In this document: one piece after another, positions 49,028-60,303 of the stretch
Layout of the letters: every line of letters starts with the position of its first letter
Position numbering within the stretch: the stretch's first letter is position 1
Assembly: GCA_944989445.1 (NCBI GenBank)
Contig: CALYLW010000428.1
Location: forward strand, 124,001-188,000
Source of the DNA: Ampullaceana balthica
Lineage: Eukaryota; Mollusca; Gastropoda; Lymnaeidae
Direction: 5' to 3'
DNA length: 64,000 bases
The notes under the pieces: generated by a model
Seen by the model: only the letters and a program-made list of their open reading frames with translations
Told to the model about the DNA's origin: nothing
Database searches by the model: none
Position numbers and translations under genes: made by a program

Positions 49028-49098
49028 TTAGTACAGCAGATTAAAGAAAGCAGCCACGATCAGCAGAATGCCAGATGATTCAAGTAGACCACATGCAT
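49028..49098 (-). CDS. Gene A exon 5, hydrophobic C-terminal signal and stop
   Basis: This 71-nt coding part follows a ttttcaacag acceptor (ending 49099). It encodes ACGLLESSGILLIVAAFFN and three more residues before TAA at 49030-49028. The preceding split codon makes Asn-64, a plausible GPI attachment residue. A minus-strand AATAAA lies near 47349, so a 3' UTR of up to about 1.7 kb is possible but unproven. Confidence 0.74.
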
Positions 49099-52000
49099 CT
49101 GTTGAAAAAAAAATTTTAAGATTCATTAATACATTTTTTTAAACAAAATTACTGGCTACTCTGGTAGTCCCAACAGTGGTAAGCACTAATCCTACATAGT
49201 AAATCCCCAGTGGTCAACAGTTCATATGACCATACCACACACCCAGCACTGAGCCACAACATGTGACCCTCCCCTTCACAACTGCTGATTTAAAATGTAG
49301 GACTTAAACTCCCCACCAAAATTTGCTAGCACTAGGCATGGAACCTGCTGCCTCCACTCCCCCCCACCACCACCACCCTCCACACATTTTCAGTCAGTAA
49401 TTATCCTCTTAACCCAAGCAGATTACATCTGTAGTCTGGGAGGGGGGGGGGCGAAGGTATGTCCTCCATTTGGTCCCCAGGCAGACAACTCCTGATCAAC
49501 ATTTTGGTTCCTGTCTCCTCATGGCTTAGCATCTGTTATATATTCTCCTACCACCCCTCTAATCCCTATGTTTGTATTTATTATTCTCCCACCACCCCTC
49601 TAACCCCAATGTTTTCACAAGCTAAAAATTTCTAGACCCATAACTCCTTTAAATATGTGGATGAGATAAAAAGAGAGAGAGGGGTGGTGGAGAAGGGAGT
49701 AAAATTACCAGAAGAGGCTTGAAACTACGTGAATGGTGCTGGTTACTGCGCTGGTAACCATCCCTACAGAACGCGGGTACCCACCCCTACAGAACGCTGG
49801 TACCCATCCCTACAGAACGCTGGTGTCCATCCCTACAGAACGCTCCTAGGACGCAAACAAAAATTAGAAATTCAAACTTTCAAAGCAGAGCTTTACTTCG
49901 ACTAGTATAGTACGCAACACAAATAAAATTATGTTCCTATATATTGAATGTATTTCTAATGAATTCCTTCAAAACATATCACTCTATTTTTAATATATAT
50001 ATATATATATGGTCCGAGTAAAAATGTATTTCCTTTCTTATACTTTGGACAATAGTCTTAGGGGTTTTATTTTATTTTATTGACGTTTACAAATTTTCTT
50101 CCAAAATCGTGTGTTTGGGACAACGCTACTCTGATAATCGATTTTATCTTGCGATGATTTTTTTTCAAAAAACCACGAACACAATCAGGAGCATCAGATT
50201 ATATCAACTTACAGTAGAATTAGATTATAACAACTTACGACATCTACACAAAAGTCGAGAAACTAAATGGGGGAAATGAAAGAATGGAGGGGAAAAAAAC
50301 GTCGAGGCTTTCCTTTCTTTAATGAGTAACATTAAAGTAACACAACGACAACATAAATTTTCTTTAATGAGTGGAAACCAGGAGTAACACCATCCAGAGT
50401 TTCTATTGAAAGACCGGGAGCCTCTCAACCCCCCCCCGCCCATACATTCCCCACCCCTAGCCGGATTCACTTTCCACACGTACAACCGAACAGAGACCCG
50501 GCAGACGTTAAACCCCTCCCCCCACCCCCAACCCAGGACTTTTAATTTGTATTTTGTTTCCAGGACAGAAATAAATGAAAACGTAGACGATACAAATACC
50601 GGAGTCACGCAGCAGACGAACGCGACGACACCCCGCTTGGTTTACGTTGACAGTCACGAAGGCATCCCATCCGCACACAGTAAGATAAACACGTATACGA
50701 ATGTCAGGTTCCTAGATTTTAGAAAAAAAATACAACTGCTATTGAACTTAGCTTCCAACTTCCAAGATACTCACTATTATTATAAATACATTTGCTGAAT
50801 CCACAAGAGTAGGAAGGACGCATAAAGAAGAATTACTGTCTCTACTGTTAAATCCCAACAAAAGAATATTTTTTTATAGAAATAAAATCTCATCCATACA
50901 AGCTTTCTGTGGGAAAAAAAAAGGGGGGGGGGCGCCTTATAACATATTATCTAAAACAGTGCTTCTCAAACATTTTAGTTTTGCGGATCGGCAGAGTTTT
51001 TTTTTCCATTGCACCAGGGACCGGTGCACTATGTTCCCTGCACTGGCAGGTTTTTCTGTCCTTTTTTTGGTAACTTCTGCGGACCGGCGGCGGATGGCCA
51101 CGGACCGGCAACGGTCCGCGTACCACCACTTTGAGAAGCACTGATCTAAATCACGTTGTTAAACTATGAAACTTCATTTATAATATAAAAAAACAAAATT
51201 TTTTAAAAAAATTAAAAATCAAAAATCCACTGCCATGACACCCTGAAAACACATAAAAGTTTCACATCGCTGAATTGCAGATTTTGAGACTATAATAAAT
51301 ACAAAGACACGCAAACACCCCGACACACCACCACCCCCCCCAACACAGACAATCCCACTCCCTTAGACCCCTTTCGGAGCGTGACGTACTCTATAGGCGG
51401 CCCCTTACACAACTTTTCAAGATTTTAGATTGGGCTTCAGACCAGGATGTCCTCTGACGTGTGCGTCTTGTGAACCCATGCATATAACCTCTAACCATTG
51501 ACATTGACATTTCAGGCTACTCAACACTTTGACCGGCCTGACGTGAAGGCAAAAAAAACACAAAAAACAACGACACTACACCTTGAGATTAAGATGCAAA
51601 ATGGCGCACAACAAGAGTCGACTGCACATTTAGATGGTGTGGAATCTTTCCCTCTACACTCTACGAGAGACGATAGCTTTTATATTCGTCCGATTGACAA
51701 TGGCAGCTCTTGGTGTGGTTTTTGAGACCAATCCTCGAATGAGCACATTTAAATATTTCGTACATGATCATGGGAAAATTTGTTTTTGCCCTTTCCCCAA
51801 AATAGTTCAGGCTTAACAAAACATACGCTCCGGATTTCCCCCTTCGATGAGCCATTCCCCATTCCCTTATTTCTTTGTTTTTCTTTTAAAAAAGAGGGGA
51901 GATTTTCGGTATTGATGATCGCCTGTTTGTTCTCTCCCTTTAATATTGAACAATTTCTTTAAAAAATATGTAGCTCGTTTTTTTCCCTCTTAAACTCAAC

Positions 52001-55000
52001 CGCCCAAGGAAAATCAAGATACATCGCATATTCATGTATATGGAGGGGGGAATCCGGTTTCTGACAAGAGGGAAAAAATGCGTGACATAATCAAATTTTC
52101 TCTTTTGAATCCCTGTGGCCCAGTGGCACATGACGCGCCTTATTTGTAAGAAAAACTTGCATGTGGCGGTTATTGTTGGGGGGGGGGATAATTCATGGTA
52201 CTCGGGTGGGCGTTTGTGCTTGGTTTGATTGAAAGGGACAGAATTTTACATCATTTGAAATATGTTCTTAAAAAATGTCAAATACTGAGCAATGGCAATT
52301 GTAAACTTTGACCCAAGCCAGATTTTTTAACAATTTTTTTTAAAAAAGGATACTCTAAATAGGCCTTTGAAGTGACAATTTAATTATCTTATCTAGTAAT
52401 GATCAATTTAATTATTTTATCTAATAATGATCAATTTCATTATTTTATCTAATAATGATCAATTTCATTATTTTATCTAATAATGATCAATTTAATTATT
52501 TTATCTAGAAATGATCAATTTCATTATTTTATCTAGCAATGATCTGTTAAAACTTTTTTATTTAATGAAATTGCACTCATTATGCATTGTATTTTAATGG
52601 CTAAATAACTGCAAATTAAAATATTTCCAATACTAAAACCGACTAACCAATAGAAACTCTTGTAATAAATTAAGAAACAATTTAATTCTACGAATGTTAT
52701 CCTAGAAACAGATGCAACCAGGAAGTTGAAAGATGTGGTTCACTAATTATTGCATTCACAATATCATTTGTGTTGAATAAAAATTTCACCAGGAACAACA
52801 ACTCTGTTGCACCTTAAACACGGGGTGGGGGGGGGGAACAGGAAGCTTGTCACAGTTGGCTTGGGGAGAAGGTGTGGGAGGGGGGGGGTCATGATGCACC
52901 TGATTAATCCTGATGAACTGGAAAGGAATACATTTTTTTTCCCCTCTGTTCCAAGGCAATGACAACTTAATAATGTGGTGCAGAAACTTCCTAGTGTAAA
53001 TCAAACAGGACACACACACACACACACACAGCACTTGTTCACAAAACCAAAGGAGTCCAAGAAAGTTTACTCTTCAAAACCAAGATGGAAATCTTGTGGG
53101 TGTCGCTAGTGACACAACAGGTGCAACCTCACTCCCTCACGCACCAACAACCAGAAGGAATAAAAAACCAAATTCTTCTACGTTACTGAGCTCAATAAGA
53201 AGATATTGTTGTGCCCCCTGTTGGGGGGGGGGTAGTTGGGGCGAAAATAAGGAAATCTTCTAATGTATCTAATACTATCTAAGTAAAGCAAAAGACATGT
53301 ATATTTCAGTTAGGCCTTACTTGTAAAGTTAATTTATAATTTATATCGTTAAGTTAGTTCATAATTTATATGGCTTACTTAAAAATTACATTTACATAAG
53401 AAGGCGACAATAAGTTATTTAATTTTCTTTTAAATCTTTATTAAATACATAACAATAAGAACATAGTACTTTTATATCTCTTATTTTAAAGAAAACACTA
53501 ATATTTAAGAGACACTAATTTATGACTCACCAGTAATCACATTAGTATTTTAGAGGAAGAATTGGAATTGTATGCAAGAGTAACAATGGGTAGCATGATT
53601 CCTAGTTGCAATGTCAATAGTACAAGAAATCATTACTCATTTTCCTTCCAAAAAAAAGAATCTGAAATTCTTTCATGAAAAAGCTCTTATTTAAGAGAAT
53701 GAGTTATTCACCTCAAATCTGTTAAGAAATATGAATTTGATTGCATCTATTCTTGCAGAGCATTAAATCTTGATGAATTTGATTTTAAATTTTTTTAGAA
53801 AATGAGTGCAGATTGATAAACACTTTTTTTTTATGAATGAACTGCTAAAGTCAACATACTCTTGAAACTTGTCTCACCCAAAATAAAGACAATATGAAAG
53901 AATAATCATCATTCTCGTGACCATTTAAGGTGTGTTGGTCTGTGTGCAAAGGAAAAAACTCCTGTGCAAAGTTGAACAGCATCCATTTTTTTGTGCAATA
54001 TTTTACATAATTTGCTGCACATATATCCATCCACGGTCGCGCAGCTGAAAGGGAACATTGCTCATGACCATTGCAGTTATTGGGGGGAGTGCATGGACAC
54101 AACAGACAATGATCTCCAGATTCGCCTATCTCGAGCGGCGGCCAATAATTCATTCAAGCAGAATCAGTAAACCAAAATCTATGCTAGTGTAGTAGTGATA
54201 TCTAACCTCCCTTTTAAGAAGGGAAAACGTAGGATCATTTTACAAGTCTTACAGCACACAGTGGTCCATAAACAACAGCACACGGTTAGGAACGACTCAA
54301 CAAAAAAAATATTTATACTCCGTGCCTGAGATGCCAGCTGTGGACCACAGATTTTACCCCCTTGTGATAGCAAGGCGCAGTCCCATCCCTGCAACTCCAT
54401 TCTTCTTTCACACAAGTTAACTTATATATAACCTGGCATAAAAAATTAGGGGAAAAATAATAATAGCTTCAATAAACTCACTTTTTGGGGTTGTTGTGAC
54501 TGTTGACAGTGTACTTGAAGCAGCTGTAGCATTTGATGATAATGATGATGATACAGTCGGAACTGTTGTTGGAGCTGTTGAATGAATGTCAATCATAATT
54601 TGTTTAATTTTTCATTGTGCCCTAAATAAAGGGAAATCTTTTCAGTTCCAGAAACATTAAAATTCAGATTAAATTAAATAGCCTTAAACAATATAATAGC
54701 ACTAGTCACTCACTGGATGGATAACTGGAGGGAACCATAACGCTATGATGTCATTGTTTGAGCTATGTTTTAATTCAAGGTGTGCATCAGGTGGTTCGCA
54801 TCAGGTGGTGTGCAAAGTAATTATAAATTAAAGATTCTCGCATAAAAAAAATATCATATGATTTTTTTGTTTTAGCTTATATTTTAATTTTGGAAAAAGG
54901 GAACGATGTAAAAAAAGGATTTGAGGATTTATAACAATAAAATACTTTGTGTACATTTCATAAATTTTATTTAGACTGCCTGAGTTGATAGTGCACTGGA

Positions 55001-56861
55001 AACGGAAACTGTTACTTATGTGATAACAAAAAAATCACAAAGCCCTTTTCAACTGATGTAAAGAACTACATTGCCTACGTGCAGTTCTGGGGCTTGACAG
55101 TTTTCAAGTAGGTTGAAAATAGACAAGTGTCCCCCTCTGGGAAAATTATGGAAAGAGTTCAGAAAAATTGTTTTCGGTCCCCTCATGGTCATTGTACTAT
55201 GATTGTGCCAACCTTGAGCCTGCCCTAGCGTACATGTTTTAGACCTTATAAAATCATGCACCTTTACCTTTCAACACAAAAATAATCAATATTTCAAAAA
55301 GGGAGATAACCAGGTGTTAATTTAAGTATTAAGAATGTTTTTATTTTATGCTAACATTTTAAATGATAGTATCAAATCATTTTTCCCCCTTGTTTTCTTC
55401 CTTAACAAGACTTGTAACACTTATTCCTCTTATTAAAAAAAATTCTAAAGGTTAATGTTAGATTGAAAGGAGATAAGGGCTTGTCTTTCATAAATGTTTT
55501 AAAATAAAATAATTTACCTGTGGCAGTAGTAGTAGTGTCGACTGGAGCCTGAGCCATAGCCATGGAAACTGAAGAAATTTTTTTAAAGTTTGTGTCATTT
55601 AAATATAAATTTTTTTTACCAAGTCATGTTAACTGTCATATATTTTTTTTAAAAATCCTTTATATTAACTCGTGGTGTCTGGTTGCTTGCTTGCACCCTT
55701 GCTTGTCGCCAAAACTTTGGATCGATTTTTAACCAAATTCCTCGTAAGCTAGCGAGCTGAATTTTTGAAGGCAGTTTTATACCGATGATAAAAACAATGT
55801 ATCAAAATTTCAGATCAATCGCATGTACCGTAATTATATTATTGATTTTTTAGATTATTGTATTTATTCCTATGTATCATGTTATTTCTTAAGATAGAGT
55901 GTCGCGATGCGTATTATATTGAACAACCTTTCTGTCGCGCAATAAGGTGCGTATTTTATTGACAACACTTTTTATGAACATATACCTGATCGGTGCGCAT
56001 TATATTAAACATGTTTTACGACACAACTGCAATTTTGTATTTTGGATGGTCTTGCGCTGCGTATTATAATGAACATTCTTTTAGTTATGTCTCGTGCATA
56101 AAGGAATTATAGTCAAAAACTTGGTTTTTTACAGGTTTTTTTTATTTAATGTTAAAAAAATCATCACTTTTTGTTTTTACAATTAAAAAAAAATATTCTA
56201 TATTAATATTATTTACTTAAGTTTATACAAGTTTATCGAGTGATGATAAAAAATCATTACAATAATTTAAATGACATTGCATATTAGAGGATCAACTTGA
56301 TATTTAAAATCATTAAAAAAAACTGTATTGACCTTCGCTGGTGAATCAAGGGTAGTGCTCACTAGGATGAAAACTTCTAAGAATTTATACTTACCAAGAA
56401 TAGCCATAACTGAAAGGGTAGCTAGAAGGAAAAACAAGATAATTACATTAATAGTTCATTAACTTTAATTCTTTTAATCACAGTGGCAGGGAGTTGGGTT
56501 GTTTTTTTTATATTATTATTTTTTTCTTTTAAAATAGCTTAGGTCTTTTATAAAAAGTGCAAAATTTTGAGAAGAAATACTCAAGAGATAGAACTTGGTC
56601 AAAGATTCTAGGTTACCTTTTAATTTGTGAACTTAGTTAAAGTTAGTTTGTTGATTTGTTAGTCATTTAATTTCATTTAGTAAATTTTAATTATAATAGA
56701 CTTAGAAAGTAAATTAACATTTAATTAATAGTTCAAGTGTATTTTTTTTATAATTTGTTTCGTTTACATCTTGTAATCTTAAAGCAGAGATTAATTCAAG
56801 TGTTAAATGAATAACAGAGACAAAAAAATGCAAACAACTCACTGATGATGGACTTGTTCAT
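49028..56861 (-). CDS. Gene A: five-exon miniature mucin-like GPI-anchored peptide (predicted)
   Basis: Joining minus-strand exons 56843-56861, 56395-56421, 55518-55568, 54482-54574 and 49028-49098 gives 261 nt, an open 86-residue protein plus stop. All introns are GT-AG and phase 1. The N-terminus (MNKSIITTLSVMAIL) is a signal peptide ending Ala-Met-Ala before Gln-22. Residues 22-63 are mostly Thr, Ser, Ala and Pro, with one sequon N47-A-T. After Pro-Lys-Asn (64) comes a 22-residue C-terminus that becomes strongly hydrophobic and ends at the stop. This predicts a heavily glycosylated, GPI-anchored surface peptide. Introns 1-3 are 421, 826 and 943 bp, close to 484, 836 and 1176 in gene B; intron 4 is 5.4 kb and full of repeats. 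Further cassette exons in intron 4 cannot be excluded. No named family is recognised. Confidence 0.75.
49745..49850 (+). repeat. 23-24-bp tandem repeat in gene A intron 4
   Basis: Four to five copies of ccctacagaacgctggtacc. Confidence 0.9.
50564..50679 (+). CDS. Possible plus-strand exon, Thr/acidic-rich
   Basis: A good acceptor (ttttgtttccag, ending 50563) is followed by 116 bases that read open as TEINENVDDTNTGVTQQTNA and onward in a hydrophilic style to a gtaaga donor at 50680. It lies inside intron 4 of gene A on the opposite strand. No partner exon with matching phase was found, so this may be a pseudogene exon or chance. Confidence 0.25.
50957..51143. mobile_element. hAT MITE, CAGTGCTTCTCAAA termini
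   Basis: 187 bp, inverted ends CAGTGCTTCTCAAAC and CAGTGCTTCTCAAAG, flanked by ATCTAAAA/ATCTAAAT (7 of 8). Internal gcggaccggc motifs. The ends are of the widespread Charlie-like CAGTGGTTCTCAAA type. Lies in gene A intron 4. Confidence 0.88.
52380..52548 (+). repeat. 28-bp tandem repeat, about 6 copies
   Basis: Unit gatcaatttcattattttat followed by ctaataat, in gene A intron 4. Confidence 0.92.
53922..54060. mobile_element. hAT MITE, TGTTCCCT family, copy 3
   Basis: 139 bp, left end worn (catttaaggtgtgttgg), right end gcgcagctgaaagggaacattg. Flanked by CTCGTGAC/CTCATGAC (7 of 8). Shares gcaaagttgaacagcatcca with copy 1. In gene A intron 4. Confidence 0.8.
54482..54574 (-). CDS. Gene A exon 4, Ser/Thr-rich mucin-like segment
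   Basis: This exon is 93 nt, with acceptor attcaacag (ending 54575, weak pyrimidine tract) and donor gtgagt (54481-54476). It encodes 30 complete codons that are nearly all Ser, Thr, Ala, Val and Pro, with one N-A-T sequon, ending TTTPK. Confidence 0.73.
54685..54965 (+). mobile_element. Helitron-like element, copy 3, 3'-truncated
   Basis: Begins taaacaatataatagcac and follows copy 1 up to actttgtgtacatttca, then homology ends without the GC-rich 3' terminus. In gene A intron 3. Confidence 0.65.
55518..55568 (-). CDS. Gene A exon 3, signal cleavage site and Thr run
   Basis: This exon is 51 nt, with acceptor tttcttcag (ending 55569) and donor gtaaat. It encodes SMAMAQAPVDTTTTAT, placing the predicted cleavage (AMA before Q) inside it. 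It is phase 1 at both ends. Confidence 0.75.
55640..56140 (-). mobile_element. TATAAATCC-family MITE, copy 4
   Basis: Inverted relative to copies 1 and 2: starts aaaatcctttatattaactc and ends ggaattatagtcaaaaactt, with three gcgtattatatt-like blocks. In gene A intron 2. Confidence 0.75.
56395..56421 (-). CDS. Gene A exon 2, signal peptide core
   Basis: This exon is 27 nt, between a ccttctag acceptor (ending 56422) and a gtaagt donor (56394-56389). It encodes TLSVMAIL with flanking split codons, phase 1 on both sides, the same size as gene B exon 2. Confidence 0.76.
56843..56861 (-). CDS. Gene A exon 1, start codon and signal peptide
   Basis: Nineteen coding bases encode MNKSII plus one base, then a gtgagt donor (56842-56837). 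An acceptor (ctctttcag) ends at 56920, so the exon probably spans 56843-56919 with 58 nt of 5' UTR and is preceded by one or more non-coding exons. Confidence 0.72.
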
Positions 56862-56919
56862 TTTCGTTTAGTTAGAGGTAGGCAGATGGGGCTTAGATGT
56901 ACTTGTATAAATAAGAGAT

Positions 56920-59900
56920 CTGAAAGAGATGTGAAGATTTGTTAAGAATTTGCCCATTTTCATTGCAGCGACCTTTGTCACAAAATGGTTTTTAGAATGA
57001 CTGGTGCATATGAGTCATATTTATGAATGATATTTCCTCATTGTATGGCTTATGGTTACGTTTCTCAGTAATCATTATTATTATTCATTGATTCGGTCTC
57101 GGTCAAAGCAAACATTCATGTGGCATGCATATTGTCTAATATCACGCATATTAAAATAAAACCGTTCCTAATCGTAAGAATTACTCGGGAATCTTGAAAT
57201 AATGATGAGGACGTATTCTTAAAATGTTTCCATTAAAAAAATGCTAGGGTTAGGAAGCATGCATAAAAAAAGGTATTATGTATAAATGTTAAAGACACTG
57301 CATGCTTTTAAGCCTGGTTTTTTCCGATTTCATAAAGTAGGCGGACCAATTTGTTTTTAAAGGCATTCTTACATTTATTAATTTATTGACAAGTTTGCAC
57401 AACCTAAATACTAATGAGGCCTAGGCCAATATTTTCTGTGGAAAAAATAAATCACCAAGTTACAATGTACGCTAGATATGTTAAGACCGGGCGCACATTC
57501 TAGGATACGACTATGTGGTCTATATGTAAATGTTCAAATCGATACATTCTCCTTTGCCTTCCCCCCCCCCGCCCCCCGCCAAATAGGCATATGCGTAGCG
57601 TAGACGACAGTCCCAAATCGTTGTGAAACTTTACTGCTACATATTTCCCGCCCAACAGGTCGAACTTTTTCATTAACATTGCCGTGTGCTCTCATTTTTA
57701 TTCGCTGTGCAGTCCTGAATCTTTATTCGCGATGACTGTTTATACAGATGCGTGTGAACTTTCCCTATTCTTTTTCGCTAGGCATCTTATTTTATTTTAT
57801 TCTTTGCCGCTTTTCCAACAAATATTACGTCACTTCTTTATCCGACGCGTAAAAACTTTTCTTTGTTGGGGTAGGGATATTATTGAGCCTGGCCTGGCAG
57901 CTCACACTCACAGAGCCCCTAAACTCTAAACAAAGGGAAAATAAAGGGAACCTGCTAACCTGACTTAGTTAGTATGCTAAGCCGACTTTATATTACGATC
58001 AATGTCGAAATGGTCGTGAAGGAAGATAATGTTACATAGTTAACAGTGAAAATGATATATTATAATACATATTTGTATTAGTCATATGTAGACCTGGGCT
58101 TTTAAATCAGAATTATATAGCCATTTAAAATAAGAGTAAGAGCGCTTTCAGTTTGCTTAGTAACTCAGTAGGCACTTCGATACTCATTCGCGCATCGTTC
58201 TGCGCATGTCGAAAATTTACGGAAAAACTTTTTTAACAAATTTGACGGTTCGCTATTCGGTACTCTACGGGTACCTCGGAATTTTTGTGTTTACGTCACA
58301 GTTTTCTAAAAATAATTTAATTTTGTATTCGAATACGTCAGATAAGTGGGTTCCGGTGACTCTCTCACTGTTTTGAGCGGTTGTAAACATTGGGAACTTT
58401 TTTTTACTTCACTTTTACGACTCGTTACGACTCGGTACGCTACAAATGTCTTAACCATACTTGTGTTAGTAAAAATACACTCATGAAACCTAATTATACA
58501 TGATCCGCATCCAATCTTGGTTGTAAAAAACATCAACATAGTCAGCTTACACTTTTTACACGACCCGTTTGGAATTTCGCAAAGGCATCAACCCCTCAAC
58601 ATTGTTATAAAAATTAAAAAAAGATGGCGCCGATCGTATTTTCTTCATTGAGCCGATGGGGTTCCCGATATGATTCTAAATCATTTTTCAATCTCTAAAC
58701 ATCTAAATAATTAAAAATAAATTACTGATAATATACACTGCTACTTCTAGTATTGTTTAAAAGTATCAATATTAATAATAGTATTAGTAAATTTAATTCT
58801 AAACCAAACTTAATACTTAATTATAGTTAACAGTAATAATACTAATAATAGAATAGTAATATCCTTATGCAGCAGGGCTACGTACATTTCAACTTTAAAT
58901 AAATAAATAAAAATCATAACAATCAATAATTACAGTTTAATTACCATCATACAAATATAATTAAATAAGCATATTAGTGTCAGTGAGCATATATTAAACT
59001 AAAATATAAAGAAATAAAATAATATAAAAAATAAATAAAAATTAGTGAAATTGAAGTCAAAACACATTCACATAGACTTAGACTAACTGACTAAGGCTAC
59101 CACAGTTTTAATAGCTTCATGCAATCAATTTAGTTATTATTTTGAATTCTAATTACCTGTCATACATATAAGTATTTATTTAACATTTTACTAAAACATA
59201 TATTTAATTAAAATCCAATAAACATGTTATATTTTTTTAACACTTGACTTGAGACAAATTATTTTTTCAACTTTTTGAATGATTTTTTACAACTTGACCT
59301 TAAAAAATATTTTTTTTTAAATAATCATTGTTGTAAATTAAATAGTTAGTTGTTTATAATGTTGTATATAAGAATGTGATTGTCTCCTAAAAATTTGGTG
59401 CAAATATCTTTAAAAATGATAAAGTTATGGGTGAAAGGGTGAGAAATTTTAAAAATGGGTCACAAGTTTTTTAGTAAAATATAAAGTTTATATAAGGGGC
59501 TTAAAAAATTCACCAAAAAAATGATAACTTGACTTCTGTTGAAGATAAAAAGATGAAATTGGTGTTTTTAGAAAGCTTAGAGCTAGCCCTTTTAAATGAT
59601 ATATGTTTTAACATGATATGACAATATTTAAATATCTTGTCAAAGTACCTATGTAAGTATTAAGCAAGTGAAAAATGAGTATATGGTTGTAAAATAAACT
59701 CTTAAGACTCTTAGCCTAAGCAATAAAATGAGGCACACATTCATTGATATACTCCCGATTTTGATCATAGAATTATATTTAAATCGGACTTCCTATTATT
59801 AAATAGAAAAAAATTGGAACACTCAATTCTGCCTTGGAAAAAATAAACAATCCGAAAGTAGAATCTCACTTTTCAAAACTAAAAAATACTTTTTAAACAA

Positions 59901-59936
59901 TTTTTTATTGGAAATGGTGTACGAAAATAAACGAGC
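56920..59936. other. Upstream flank of gene A
   Basis: No ORF supported. A C-run near 57560 and AT-rich sequence at 58700-59700. Probably an intron between 5' non-coding exons of gene A, if the first exon lies near 60 kb. Confidence 0.35.
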
Positions 59937-60190
59937 GCACTAAGTCTAAAATTTTACATGAGAAAATAATCCTACTACTACTACAGTCCGGAATAGAATT
60001 CACTGCAAACTTACCTCAAATTCGCCCAACTCTTAATAAAGCATGTGTAAACTATTATTTAATGAAACCTGAACAGAATTATAAGAACGCACTAAATCTA
60101 ACATCGAACATCCAATTCCTAAAATGTTACAGGAGAGAATAGTCCTAAAAATCCAGAACAGAATTCACTGCAAACCTACCTCAAGTTCGC
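59937..60190 (-). repeat. Tandem duplication with two candidate 5' splice donors
   Basis: Two units offset by 165 bp share gaattcactgcaaac and gcgcactaagtct-like blocks. On the minus strand each has a donor after GAG (gtaagt at about 60013-60008, gtaggt at about 60178-60173). They could be alternative first-exon ends for gene A, whose first coding exon has an upstream acceptor. This link is inference. Confidence 0.4.
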
Positions 60191-60303
60191 TAGAGGAGAG
60201 CGCTACACAAAGTGAGGTGATCACAACTCGATCACATGAACACCAACCACGGGATGGGGGAGAGAGAGAGGGTGGAGAGAGGAGAGAGAGAGAGAGACAG
60301 GAC

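Noticed and set aside
51498..51725. 75-residue plus frame after an acceptor-like tttcag
   Set aside because: Its phase does not fit the candidate exon at 50564-50679, and no domain is visible.
53526..53580. Possible extra gene A exon ending at a minus-strand gtgagt donor near 53530
   Set aside because: No acceptor AG lies upstream at a usable distance and the frame is not Thr/Ser-rich; phase-consistent joining already works without it.
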